Positions 12,791 through 27,500 of a stretch of DNA of 64,000 nt are shown in pieces (the stretch's first letter is position 1; the number at the start of each line of letters is the position of its first letter). This DNA is from Thysanoteuthis rhombus (Eukaryota; Mollusca; Cephalopoda; Oegopsida; Thysanoteuthidae), in NCBI GenBank assembly GCA_963457665.1, contig OY735211.1, forward strand, positions 39,286,217 to 39,350,216, written 5' to 3'. The notes below the pieces were generated by a model. The model was not told where the DNA came from, did not search any database, and was given only the letters and a program-made list of their open reading frames with translations. Made by a program: the position numbers and the translations under genes.

Positions 12791-15505
12791 ATGGTCAATG
12801 AATAGAGACTGCACTGGCCACGAGTTCAGAGAGGGATAAAGGAAGATAACCAGCTCAAGATGCCAGGGCCAAAAAGGTAGAAATTAATTGGTTTGAAGAC
12901 CAGGGCATAGTGGTGTTCAACCATAGGTGTTCAAGGCTTTTATAAAGGGTTGTCAAAGGAAGTGACATTTTAGATACCTAGCTAAAAGATGGGTTTTGCA
13001 TCTTATTCTTGACTAAAAATATAGGGGTTGCTACAATAGTTTGTGAAGTTTCATATGAGAGATTTCTCACAGAACAATGCTCCATGCTCAAGTAGGTTAG
13101 TTGAGGTTGATAGAAATCAAATCTAGTCATCACTTGAGAAAAGTCAATAGTATGCAACATAGGAAATATTAGACATACACAAAATATCTAAATCAGGCAT
13201 TGAAAATTATATGCACCAGCATGATTATGTTAGTTGATTTGATGTATGGCTTTCACATGTTGAGCAAAAAAAAACCTACTGGACCATATTTCCATGCGCC
13301 AAAATGTTCTGTTTTTAAAATAGCTTGTGATGGGTGATGATTATGCAACAATGTATAATAAAGCTAAATGGACCAACAATATCTGATCAGAGGAAATTTT
13401 CATCCAAAAAAGATGATGTTAGGTATATAGTGGGATTGGAAGCAAGTTCTATTCTATGAGCTCTTTTCAGTGAACCAAATAATTGCTGCTCTCAATTAAA
13501 CCAACTGGAAGTAATAATCAACAACATCCAGAATTAATTAATAGGAAGGACATAATATTCCATGAGGATAACGCTAGACTATATGTTCCTTGGTGACCAG
13601 GTAAAAATTGTTAGTTTCGTATAAGGGAAATAGGGGAGGTAACTATTCTTTGTAAGCATTGCATCCCTTTAATTTCAAATGTTGTCACTTGGCAGGTTAT
13701 AAGAAAAATGACCATGAATAATCAATAATTGTAAATGGAGAGTAAATAAAGAATAAAACATGCATTTAAACAAGCATACACATTCAAGGAATAAAGGAAA
13801 ATAGAATAAAAATTGATAAATATAGGAAGTGTGAAATCTCTTAGATGCAAGATTTTAAAATTGGTAGATAATAACAAAGAAACAGTAGTAGTAGTAGTAG
13901 TAGTAGTGGCGGCAAGACATGAGAACCAAATGGAGTGAGAATCTAGGCCCCTCTCAGACAACAAAAGATGGTTTGCTATACTATGATGGTTCATGTATTC
14001 CTATGAAAAATTAACATTCTCTGAAGAGAATATGCAAGACGTGGGCAATCAACTCAAAGACTTCCCAGAAGTAACCGAGAGGGAGGTGAAACAAGCAATT
14101 AAACAGACAAAGAAAGGAACGGCCTCTGGACCAGACAACATCACCATTGACCTACTCTGGAAAGCAGGTAAAATCATCACTAGGAAACTGGCTGTCCTTT
14201 TCAAATTGTGTCTAAAATACAGTTAAGTCCCAGATGATTGGAACGATGCTATCATAATGCTTTTATATGAAAAAGGAAACCCAGAAGACTTCAACAACTA
14301 CAGGCCTATAAGCCTACTCAACTGCATCTACAAACTTTTCACAAAAATCATCACCAACCGAATCACAAAAACACTTGAAGAAAACCAACCATGAGAGCAA
14401 GATGGATTTAGAAGAAGCTACTTGACCATGGACCACCTACATTCGATAAATCAACTGAAAGAAAAAGCAGCAGAATGTAAACTACAGCTCGCCGTAGCAT
14501 TTATCGACTTCAAAAAGGCGTTTGACTCAGTAGAAATCCCCAAGGTCATCAAGGCCATCACTCAACAAGGTGTAGATCCAGTTTATGTCAAAGTGCTGAA
14601 ACATATATACAATCACAACAGCTCCTTTATCAGGCTACATAAAGACTCGGACCCCTTCCAACTCCAGAAAGGAGTAAGTCACGGTGATACCAGTTCATCC
14701 AAACTCTTCACAGCCTGCCTCAAAATGATCTTCAGAAGACTAGACAAAGAGAGTAAAGGAATTATAATAGACGACGAGTATCTGAGCAACCTCAGATTTG
14801 CAGACAACATTGCTCTTTTCACAGAGAACCTACACAACCTCCAACTAATGATAGATTAACTAAATGAAGAGAGCAAGAAAGTCGGCCTACTTATGAACTT
14901 CAGCAAGACGAAGATCATGTGCAACAACCACATCAGAGATAAAAACACTAAGATCTAAATTGAGGACACAGAACTGGAGAAACTAGATCACTACTTCTAC
15001 CTAGGAAAAGAAGAAATCAAGCGAAGAATCACAATCAGATGGCAAGCCTTTGACATAAACTGGATTACTTCAAAAGTAAGATCCCATTAATCCTGAAAAG
15101 AAGGGTGTATAACCAATAGTCACTTTTGGAGCTGAAACATGGAAACTAACCAAGAGACAGATCCGCTAATTGGGAACTATGCAATGTGCACATGAAAGAA
15201 TTATGCTGGGCCTCACATGGAGAGACCACAAGACAGCACAGTACATCCAGGAAGAGACAAGAGTCAGGGACATCATAGAATCCATTAAAAATCTCAAATG
15301 GCAGTGGGCTGGCCATGTTGTAAAAATGGTGGACAATGGATGGACATCGGGACTCATGACATGGATCCCCCAAGATCACATGCGCAACCAAGGCCGGCAG
15401 AATATTAGATGGAGAGACGAGCTAGACAAATTCAGAAAGTACTGGCTCACGACGCATATGATAGAGAAGTGTGGCGAATCCTTGAGAAGGTCTATGTCCA
15501 ACAAC

Positions 15506-15539
<34 letters not shown>

Positions 15540-18500
15540 AGATAAAGTAAATGCTCGGTTGCTTTGAAAGAATTTCTATCCATCCCCAACAGAAATTTTA
15601 AAAACAGATATTTTCTGTAGAACAATTGTCTTAGTGTTGCCATAAATTAATACTGCATTTTTGTTTTCACAATCTGCACACACAACCTAACACACACACA
15701 TTAGTTTAAGTTCCTTTTCCCTATTCGGCATAGATTTTTTTTAAATAGCCTTGATTGCCAAGCCATATCGACATGTCAAACTAAGGCTGTGACACTGGCC
15801 TGTGACTCTTGGCTATGAAGTTTCCATTTATCTACCATATTCATCGGATATTCCACCTTTGAATTACTATTAATACTGTTTGTTACAGAATTTTCTTAAT
15901 GGAAAAATAGTATTATATTCATAAGGGGCTCAGAACAATTGGCATAAAGCCAACTGCTCACTTTCACTTTGCTATTTGATTAAAATTGCTTAATTAATCT
16001 TTGGATCATCTATGCTTCTCATGAGAAATCTCTTTGGATTTGGCTTGCACTCCATATACATCAGGTTGCACATCATGCGCTAACCAGGGCGACTGAAAAG
16101 TTTTTTTTCAAATTTTGGTTCTGGGGATCTCAGACGTTTCACTGGTGGAATACTTCTGGCAAGTCTAAAAGGGAGAGATAATATTTTAGCTAATGGTTTA
16201 AGGGTTTAAGGATTGCTATTTTTGGATGATAGATAGGCCATGCTAGCAATCTACAACCAGAATTGCATGAAACATTCTATCCATCAAGACTGGCATCTAG
16301 TATGTCTATATTATTTGTGGAATAATGCAGAAACCCTCTTGGTACTAAATTTCCAAGAAGAACTTTTCCAGTTTCATTGTCCAAGGAATTGGGTGTAGTT
16401 TCAGCTAATGCCGTATCAACTTGGAGTACGTTCTTTAACTAATTCCATTGTCTTGGTCACCACATTCTACTTTCTATTTTCTTTTTTAAGAACATTCTAC
16501 AACTATTGAAGGACTGGAGCTCTGTTTCTGTAAACAGATCAATACAGAAGAATCATCCAAGTCTAAAATCCAGCTGCACTGATCCTCAAAGGAGAACATA
16601 GCTAAACCATCGTAAGATCAGGTTTCTCAGCAGTGTCTTTAAAATGAAAATTTCACCCATTCAGTTGCCTTTGACTTGCTTCTAAGGTGTTTGCCAGTTT
16701 TTTCATCAGGGCAAGATTTACTGAAAACTGGCTGTTCAAATTTTATTCTGGCAATAATTGTTTTATTAGTGAACATTGTGTAAAACTATTTGTACCGAAA
16801 CTATCAGTTTCAAGAATTCATAATATCCTATCAATTGAATCACTATTCTTAGTTTATTTCTTTTTTTTTCTCTCTTTTGCAGCCCTTTTAACAGAACTCA
16901 TGCTGTGGGAGGTGCCAGACATGAGTTTTTCACTTCTATTGGTTTGACATATTAGACACTTTTCCCAATCAGTAATAATTTCTCTTCAGTGTTGACAGAT
17001 GGTCCATTTTACACTATGTCTATAGCAACTACCACCAGCAATACAGTTGTAGCAGCTCTTTTATTTTTAGTTAAAATTAAATACAAAAATAAATAAGTAT
17101 TAGCTTTACAAACGAAACCTTGAATCTAACGCTATAAACAAATGTCACTTCTCTCAGCTAAAGTTTATAAAAGCTCTGAACGCACATATTCACTTGCTCA
17201 TTGGTCCCAGCTTTCTCCATCAGCTACTTCTCTTCTTTCTCTCCCTTTCCTCTTCACTAACCTCCCCGCTGGCAAAGTTTCCATTCTTTGACCATGACTA
17301 TATATTTTTGTCACTAATCTTCCTCAATGTGAGAATCCCTAAGAGCTTCGTGGATACTCAATACAAACACTGCAATTATATATCTTATCACTCCACCCCT
17401 TTTAGCTTTTTGTGCCTGAAACTGAACCAACTGCCATTTGATAATCTAGCAAGGTCAAATTTACCACTCATTGTTACTACTTATTAGGCTCCACTCGATT
17501 GATAAACCAAACAATATTTGACTTGTTATGTCATATGTTTCTCCTCAATGAGTCGTGAAATTTTTATTAACTCTCCCCACTTTTTTCAGTGAAGGGTTCA
17601 ATTTACAATATGAGTTTATGCTGAATCAACGTGATAAAAATTTGCATATATGTGTAGTGATGATTCATAATTTTCTTTGGTATGCTAGTTTTCGATGTAT
17701 CTGAATTGGAAGGCTGGAGGACCAATTTCCAGAAAGGGGGAAACTCTAGCCCAGAGTTCCCAATCTGGGGTTCACAGACCCCTGGAAGTCAACAAAGCTG
17801 GGGGGTGCCAATTTAGTGCTTTTCATACTAAATTTAGTGCATTTCTTGATTTGGCAGAGCGGAAAAAAGTGTCATTTTATTAGCAGAACTTTGAAATCAA
17901 AGGCAGGGGAAGGTAGCTATTGTACAAATGCTTATTAGATTTTCCAAAGACTTAATTTTCATGGATAAACACTGAGTGGTAGTGATTCATACATTCCCCA
18001 AGAACTCTTGCTTTTTTAGTATGTACTATTTGAAGACATAATAGAGAAATGGTCTACTGATGAGAGATTGTTTACTGATGGCCACTTATTATTGTTAAAC
18101 AGCCCCAGATGTTCTAATTTTAAAGTAACAATGGTATACTTCTAAGAGAAGTTAAGAATAACAAATACCAGTAGTCAACCAATAAACTTCATTGCTCCAG
18201 AAAAAAAGTATAAAAATGTCTTATGATGTATGGATGTATTGAATGGGAAAGCTAAATAACCAAGTAAAATATTCTCTAATGATTGTAATGTTTGTGCTAA
18301 TAATTATAATAGCAACATATTATATAAAAATGATCAGATAATTCCAGAAGAGAAGACTAGATGCAAAATACGTGCACTTGATTGAAATTCTCTGATGAAT
18401 TGCCAATTATGTGACCTTTTTTATTCCATGAATTTAATCAATCAAATAATATAATTTCAGTGATATTTTTCAAATCAATACCAGAGTAATACTTTTTCTC

Positions 18501-21500
18501 AAAACAATAATTATAACTGAAACTCACCTTGTTCAAATAAAATGGCTCCAAGTACACACGGATTACATCTTTTATTATCATAACTTCAAAACCAAATCCA
18601 CTAATCCACCATGTATTAGTTGTAACTTTTCTGTAAAATATTTTCTTACTGGTATATTGTTGAAATTGAAGTTTGTTCCCATTAATTAAGACAACATCTC
18701 CTTCAATACTAATAATCTCATTTGCATAGTTCAATCTTATTCCACTGATGCAACCATAATTCTTATCTGGTCCTTTTGAATATTTACATCTACCAATTAT
18801 AACGTTGATTTTCAAGTCACACTTGTTATCATTTTGGACAGGCTGAAAAAGATAAAAAGAATGACTGCAACAATTTTTCAGAATTCACAATTTTATAAAA
18901 TTGATAAATTTAAAGAAAAAAAATCAAAATATTATCTAAAAGTTAATCATTTTTTTGTTGAATTGAACTAATAAAAAGATATTTCAAATTATTTTCCATA
19001 TCTGAATAGAAAAGAAAAAAGCATTCTAAATTTTTATTACAAAATTTTTAAAAAGAAACCAAATTAGATGGGTTATATGAATGAATTCAATATTCACTTG
19101 TCTCTCCAGAGCAGATATAACAAAAGGTCGGTTGAATGTGAGGCCCCAGATTCATACATGCTAGCAAGAGAAAAAAATTGCCTAATCCTCGCAACTTAGA
19201 CATCAGGGTGGTCTACAACCCTCTCTTTTTAACAACTTTCAGCTCTTTTATTCAACCCTGAACAAAGTTTTAAGTAAGAAGGTCAATGTAAAGATAAGGG
19301 CATCATTCTTCCGCATGTTTATCCCATCCAAAAAAATCTCAGAAAATACACTCTATGCAAAATACTCAATTACAAACTATCAACATAGTCAACATAGGTT
19401 CCTTCAATTTTTAAGTGTTTCTGGCTGGGTGACTATTTATTTTTCTATCTATATATGTGCCACATATTCAGGCTGCGCCAATAGAGCTGAAAATTTCAAT
19501 ATTTATACCTTATGTCTTGCAGAAAAGTTTTTGGTTTTTTTTAAAATTCCCCCCTGATAAGTTTTTAGTGGGAAGTTCAATATCCAATGTAAGTTCATGT
19601 AAAATTGGCTCCTTAGTTTATGTCCAGCTGTGTTCACACTTGTCTTTTGAAAATTCGGACTTTTGGTGATCACTGCTCAACAAAAAGTGATAGAAGTTAC
19701 TTAGTCATTGATCAACCCTCTTCCCAATTTTTTTAATTGATCACCCCAAACAAAGCATGATGCCAAAAGATGTTGGTCATGTGACAGTTTGTATTTAGTG
19801 ACTTACCAGACCTGTTTTGAACTTTGATAAATGAGTTTAATTCATTCCAGAATCTTCCATTCTGTTTAAAACTGCACTGTTCAACTTCATAATATGATTT
19901 TATGTGATTTTTCTACTAAGCTTAGACTCAGTTACATTTATTTTATACAGCAATACCTTAACATACTTGATCAAAACCTGTACCAATCAAAACCACACTA
20001 TTCAAGGTATTCCTGTATATAAGCATAAGCATGGTTCAAATTTCTGGTGTGGCTACTTTTGTCTTACTTCGCTCACACTCTTGTTTCTGTATTGTGACCT
20101 GTATTCCAAATTTTAGACAAAATGAATAATATCTAGTGATCTTGCTCTTCTATCACTTTTGTACGGTGAATAGTTGAATCATACGGTGAAATAAGAAAGT
20201 GGGTGATAGGGTAAATCCAGAGAAGAGTGTCCCCCAGTAGGATTAAATAATCCTGAGTTCAAGATCTTCCTAAAGTTCATAAAACATTGTGATTCACTCA
20301 ATAAGGAGAGCCTATCCAAGGGTTTGTAGAAAACCAATGTATGAAAATGATTGACGACCACAAAAAAAATTTGACGGATTCAAGTCATCTACAGGAGGAT
20401 TACAAAGAGTTTTTATAACTGTCCCTTCTCTTTCTTGATGGTAGGTCTGAAAGTGAATTAAAATCCAGGACTCTAGGAGCTCTCCATCAAGTGAGGTGGA
20501 TAGCAAAGGCCATACATGCATTCAATATTGCCCTATTCAATGAACAGCTGGGGTTGACTGATCAGAAAATAAAAGGAATGAGAAAAGTAGAATTTTATCA
20601 GCCTCATATACATGCATTTTTGGGATGAAGTAATTGTGAGCCAATGGACACCAAAGAATGATTTGGATACTATTTCATTTCTATACTGTTATGCTGAGAG
20701 ATGTGTCAAGGAGAGTACTTTAGAGGTAGCTAAGAGACACCTTAGGTATTTGACAGAAACAAGTATTGAATTGTCTTCCCTGGTTGAAAGAAAAAATTGA
20801 AATGATTTAAGAGAAAAAAACTTGTATTTCAAGGAAAATAGCCAAGCAACTTACAAAGATATTTTTGGGATTGTTCAGAGTCAGTGACCTAGAAGAATAC
20901 CACTGCAATACACTAAAAAGCTCCATCAATGCTTTTAAAGTGGTGAATGACTCTGCCTCAATGAAGAAATTCAACAAGTCTTTCATGGATGAACAGCAAA
21001 AACAGTTCTTGCTGAGGATCATCAAGCACCACAGAAAAGCAGTCACCAAACAAACAAAAGCAGGAGATGCATCTGATGACTTTAAAAATCTAGTTAACAT
21101 TAATATGATTTACTGCACTATCCATCATGCCCTCTGTGTGCAGTAAGAAGCTGCCCCAATATTTTTGGTAAGGATCGTTATTGCTGGCACCACAACCAAG
21201 TACCCAAGGTAATTATAGATATGGTCAGGCCAGAAAAGATCAATCTCGGAGGAGGGCAATAGATTTAATCAAAGCTAGAGGAGAGCATTATAATGGAAGT
21301 AAGATTGTAACAGCTATCATCAGTGCCTGATGGGCAGCTGAGAGTTGATCTGGGGAAGCAATTGAAGTTTTATGAAAACATTATCACAACACTGCTCCAT
21401 CCAATCTTTGCTGAACAAATTACTTCCTATGTAGATATTTTTTTTTTTAAAACTAAACACAAATGGAAATGTAGGTGGGGCAGCCATCTTGGACCATTGA

Positions 21501-24500
21501 CATAAGAGAGACATTGTGCCACAAATTCAATCAAAACACCTGATAGGCTATGTTAGTACACAATATTAGCAATGTGTTCCCAGTAGTCATTCTTTTCCTT
21601 CGTTCAGAATTTCACGGACTATTAACATGTGACATTCAACCCCATTTCAGTTGATCTGGAAAGGATGTCTGTCAATTTTGGAAAGGAAAAAAGTTGAGTA
21701 ATATTTTTCTGGTGAAAATCCCATGCTTCTATCTTTATCTGTTTCTGAATTATCAAGCTTCAAAGAGCGTGACAAACAGGCAGGGGTGGGTTAGGGTTTT
21801 TTTTAATGTTCTGATGAATCTTCAAAACATTATTGAATGGTGAAAACTGCATGCCTTTATCTTTAAAAGTTTCAAAAATATGGCATAGTTCTGTAACCAA
21901 TTCATTTGATAAAAGTAACCTCACTTACAGCTCAGTCACAATGACAATATAGCTATTAATTTTTTTGCTTCTCTTTTTATGTTAAATAATGAACTTCCTG
22001 TGAAAATTTTTCATTAAGTCATTGATGAAAATCTGGGTGAGTCTCCATCTTGAACTGGTGACATTAGAGAGACATCATGTCATAAAATTCAGTCAAAACA
22101 CCTCATAGTCCATGTCAGACCATAGTAGCAATGTATTCGCAGAAGTCCTTTCTTCCCTTCATTCAAAATTTCATGGAATGACATTAACTCCCTGTGTGTA
22201 ATGATGCAATGAGTAATTTTGCCCCAGCGTCTTCATCTGATGAAAGCTTTATTGGCAACATGGCTGATGTTTTTGCAGCACCAAGTCTATAACATTATGT
22301 TATGTATACTGAGAGAGAAAAAGACAGACAGAGAGGGAATATTGCATTTGTAGTTATGTTGAATTTTTTCTTTTTAATTCTACATTAAGTGAATATTCCG
22401 TTTCAGTAAGAGAAAATTTAAATTTAAAAAGATGATAAGAATAACTTACCTCTACTAAAGTATATTGACCTATGGGTGGAATAAATCTAAGAGATTCCCC
22501 ATCAAATGTACGAATATGTAGTTTACCAAAGATAGAGCAAGTTTTATAACATTCTTCTTTAGTACAATTCCATTCAGAATCAATGCAGGCACTGAAAAAA
22601 ATAAAATTTGTAAATATTTAATAAACACAATGAAAAATGTCATCCACGAATAAAAGAATCGCTACGTTCCACTTCAAATACATTTAAAGAAGCCAAAAAT
22701 GGTGATAAAACTAAATGAAACATGCAGGAACTTCCCTATTTGAATCAACAAATTGAAAAAAATAATATCAAAAGAGAAAGAGGTACTTCCATCCCTGAGG
22801 AATATGTACTGGAGAAAATCAGAACTGAAAAAGAAAAGGTTACCAAGTTAATATACAGAAATAGACAAAATTACACGAGTGGAACACTTGCTATATGCAA
22901 GAGCAAATTTGGTCCCAAAATTCAATGTTTTCAAAAAAGACATTTGGATCACCAAAAATACCAAAGCTGGATAGGAGATGATACTAGGACAAATTTAAAA
23001 TATATATAGTGAAATTACTAAAATCTAAAACAAAAAAATTATGTGGGGAGCTGCACAAATAGAAATGTAAAATATAACAAAAAGGACCTACTACTGTAAC
23101 AGAAGTATATCAGAAAATTTTAGCAAGGGAGGAAGACTCAAAATATATCAACAGAGTTAAGCAATACTAACAAAACAGGATGTTCCTGAAAAATTGAAGT
23201 AATGGACATAATTCACTGCTAGAAATCCTGTTGGCTTTTCTTTAACTTTAGATGGATTTGTACCAAATGATTATCTCTGTTCTTTAAATGTTGAAAATTC
23301 CCAGTTAAAGATTCTAATAAGCTGCAGAGATGATTTCTTATAGCATTATGGATTTTAAAATGTATGACTTTTGAGTGGAATAATCAAATTTGACCAGAAT
23401 TTCAATTTGGGTGGTAATATTTCAAAGAATATCTAGGTGCTGTTTTTTTTGGTGATGTGCTGAATTGAGGATTTGATCATAGCATGTGTGCTGATTCCTT
23501 AAACCATCAGATATTGTTCTTTGTTATTTTGACTTAATTTCAAAGACGTTGGTGTGTCCCACTAGACAATGAACCAATATACAATGTTGAAAATTTTTGC
23601 TAAAAATGAGAATGGAAGATTTTAATATAAACCGTCAAGATCTTCAATAACAAGAAAAAAACAAGAAGCAACTGAAGAAGTTCAACTATTCAGCAATACA
23701 ATTACACTAAATGGAAAAGGATAAGTATCTAGCAATACTAGAAGCAGATTTAATCAAGCAGAATAACATTGAGTATATACAAAAAATATTTCAGAAGAAC
23801 ATGGGTGCTTTCAGAGATTAAACTCAACTGTAGAAACATAATCAAGAGAATAAATATATGGACAGTATCCATGAAGATATCCTGGACCTGTCCTAAGCTG
23901 GACAAAAGAAAAACTCAGAATTTTTTATCAAAGAACATGGAAATTGATGGTCATGCATAAAATTTTGCATTGATTGACTGCATGTGAAAAAAGATGACAT
24001 TAATAGACTCTATGTGAAAATAAAAGCAGCAAGAAGTTTAATTGTGAGCATTTAAGATTCTGTCAAATTAGCTATAATGAGACCAAAAGACTGTACAAGA
24101 GAGAGGAATGAAGCATTGGTTATGACAACTAGAAACTGTTGCCAAACTGACAAAAGGACAAAGATGTGATCACCTGTGACTCCAAAACAAGAGGCCAAAA
24201 ATGGGAAGGAAAACAATTTTATGATCATTTTAAGAGACAAATGAAAGGATTTACAGATGAGATGACATAGACATAATTACGAAGAAAACATTTGAAATGA
24301 GAAACAGAATCCCTCTTGATGGTGGCCCAGAACAATTCTATAAGAATCAACAATACTAAGACTAAGACAGAGAGGACAAAGCAAAATAGTAAATGTTGAG
24401 GTAGAGATGAGTTCATCAATCATATAATAAGAAAATGTAGAAAGTTGGTTCAGAAGGAGTATAAAAATAAACATAACTTAATAGAGAAGGCGATCCACTA

Positions 24501-27500
24501 GAAATTGTGCAAATGACTAGAAGACTAAATGTACTTCTTGTAAATAAGAAGAAAATTTAATAAATAGTAAATGTTACTGTTTCAGCAAAGTAAAATTGAA
24601 AGAAAACAAAAAGATGGACAAATATCTAGAACCCACAAGGGTACATGAAGGTGACAGTTATACCCATCATTTTTCGTACCCTTACAACAGTCCTGAAGAG
24701 CCAAAGAGATTTGCAGAATTAGAAATCTGAGGAAGAATAGAAACCATCTAGACAACAGCATTATTGAAATTGCTAGAAAACTGAGGAGGGTGCAGGAATA
24801 TTGAACCTGCTGTCACTTGGCCTTCAGCAAAAGCTTATTGGTGTAAAAATTCAATAAGTACAAAAATGATAATGATAGTCTACATTATTTGAGCTAATTA
24901 ACAGTACAAAGCATAACATAAGTAGGACAAAAAAAATCCAAATTCAATAACATTTTACAATATAATACATATTTCAAAAAACAAAGAACAAGATGATTTA
25001 GTTAATTTTTCTAATGTACATATTGCTAATCACAAAAAGACAGGCATGTACAAAATCATTAATGATATATTGCTTTTGTAGTAAGACCTGGGTGTTTTCC
25101 TTAGATTTTTTTTTTTTAAATAAGGCAATACATAAACATAATTTGCAAGTTTGCAGAATTTGAAAAGTGGCTACTCACAAAAATGACAGCACCATATTTT
25201 GAAAATATGAAAATGATCCAAAGAAAGGGAACAAAGCATGTTGCTATATTTATACATAGGAAATGAGGGAGAAGGGAGAGATAAGAATAATCACTATACT
25301 TATGTTGAATGAATCAACATCTCTAACATACAGAAGCACTTCAAATTGTTCAGGAAATATTACATTATTTTGAAAAATATTTTCAATATACGAAATATTG
25401 CATAACATACATACAGTGACATTCCTAGGGTTGGCGTCATCACCCCTTTCCTTCCAGAACTTGCCCTCTCCCCAAGATATTTAGAATTTTGGCGATATTT
25501 TTGTATTAGAGGTACCTCAAAAGATACACAAAATTTTCTTTTTGCATAAAATCTTACGGGAATTTCATATATGCTCCAACCCAGTAAAATTTCTTCCCAA
25601 GGGGTTAAAATATTATAAGATAAGAAATCATACTTTTAGTAATAGTTGAAGTTTTTCTTTTTTCAATACCTTACTCAATTTAAAACTTGAATATATTCAT
25701 CCATAAATTTAAAAACTATTACCCCTACAGCTCTATCTTTTTTGCTTTTCATTGCTCTACATAATTGTCTCACTAATACTACATATGTTGAAAATTGAAA
25801 AGGTTTTTAGTTAGTCATCATCATCATCATCATCAGTCTTTTAGCGTCCGTCGTTGGACATAGACCTTCCCCAGGATTTGCCACACTTCTCTATCATGGG
25901 CGTCACGGAGCCAGTACTTCCTGAACTTGTCTAGTTCGTCTCTCCATCTAATATTTTACCGGCCTCGGTTGCGCATATGGTCTCGGGGAATCCATGTTGT
26001 GAGTCGTGATGTCCATCGATTGTCAGCCATTCTTGCAACATGGCCAGCCCACCGCCATTTGAGATTTTTTATGGATTCTATGATGTCTCTAACTCTTGTC
26101 TTTTCCCGGATGTGTTGTGCTGTTTTGTGGTCTCTCCATGTGAGGCCCAGCATTATTCTTTTATGTGCACGTTGCATGGTTCTCAGCTTACGGGTCTGTT
26201 TCTTGGTTAAGTTCCATGTTTCAGCTCCATAAGTGACTATTGGGAGGATGCATTGGTTATACATCCTTCTCTTTAGGATTAACGGGATCTTATTATTTTT
26301 GAAGGTTGAGCTAGCTCTGCCAAAGGCTTGCCATCCTAGTGTGATTCTTCGCTTGATTTCTTCTTCTTTTGAGGGTCTCATGGAGATTCGTTGCCCTAGG
26401 TAGATGTAGTAGTCTACTTTCTCGAGTTCTGTGTCCTCGATTTCGATCTTAGTGTTCTTATCTCCAATGTGGTTGTTGCACATGATCTTCGTCTTGCTGA
26501 AGTTCATGTGTAGGCCGACTTTCTTGCTCTCTTCATTTAGTTCATTTTTAGTTAGTACAGAGTATTAAAACTTAAGTTCTTATATAAACAGGTTTTCTGC
26601 ATACCTCAAAAAAATTCAAAAACAGCACCTTTTTTGTACCTATTTACCATTTAACTACTATTGATTATTAGGTTCTAAGCAGATTTCCTATTTAAAGTAG
26701 CAAAGGTGAGATATTTACCTCTTATGAAATAACAAACTTGCAAACTTAAATTCATTTTCACAAATTTCAGGAGTGGTTACATGAAAATGTATTCTAATTG
26801 TTCACCAAAAATTACCATTTCCTGCCCCAAGTTCTGACTGAATATGAAGTAACGCAATTCTTAGCGGTTTTAGAAGGATAAACACCAATCATTTTGGGAT
26901 TTAATGTTATTTTTAAAAAGTTATAGATCAAGGTGTCTTTGTATCTTTTGAGGTATCATGTTTTCTTAGATACATGTATAGTAAACCCTCAAACAAACCC
27001 TGATACAACACATTTTGGTTTTAATGAAAGCATGGACCTGAACAAACTATCTGCTTCTTTCTTGAATAAATAATGTGGCAAATTTAATCATAGTGTAGTA
27101 TCTTTTCTTCTCATGTCATCGAAACACAATATAAGAATTCTTGATGGTTCTAGTGGTTCCTCCTCGTGATTTGAAGTGTTGCGGGCGTGTGGCCCTATAT
27201 ATGTCGAAGGAAGAAAGGATGAAGAGAATGGAATGCGGGGATGAAACAAAGTGAGAAGAACACATACAAGTATTTTAGTTAGACAAAAGACATACGTTTA
27301 ATGCAAGGACATAAATTACAAATGAAGAATGAAGATGAACTTCATATAAGGATAACATAAACCTGATTGATCGTGTTCAGTGATGAGAAAAGAAGAGATA
27401 GCGAAAGATGGGAGCTTTCTTGTCTTGATGGTACTGTGGTCAGAGTTGGAGCAGAATTGTGTGAACTGCTTGGATTTTACATGTGACTTTGATCGCGTCA

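Larger units (their letters stand above)
11811..18527 (-). other. Intron 12
   Basis: 6.7 kb. Contains LTR-like copies B and D, a mariner fragment, the RTE LINE and a decayed frame. 15540-15930, 16560-17040 and 17480-18527 show no feature I recognise. Confidence 0.65.
18843..22449 (-). other. Intron 11
   Basis: Contains the decayed frames at 20.4-21.3 kb and a direct repeat. 18843-20370 is otherwise featureless. Confidence 0.6.
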
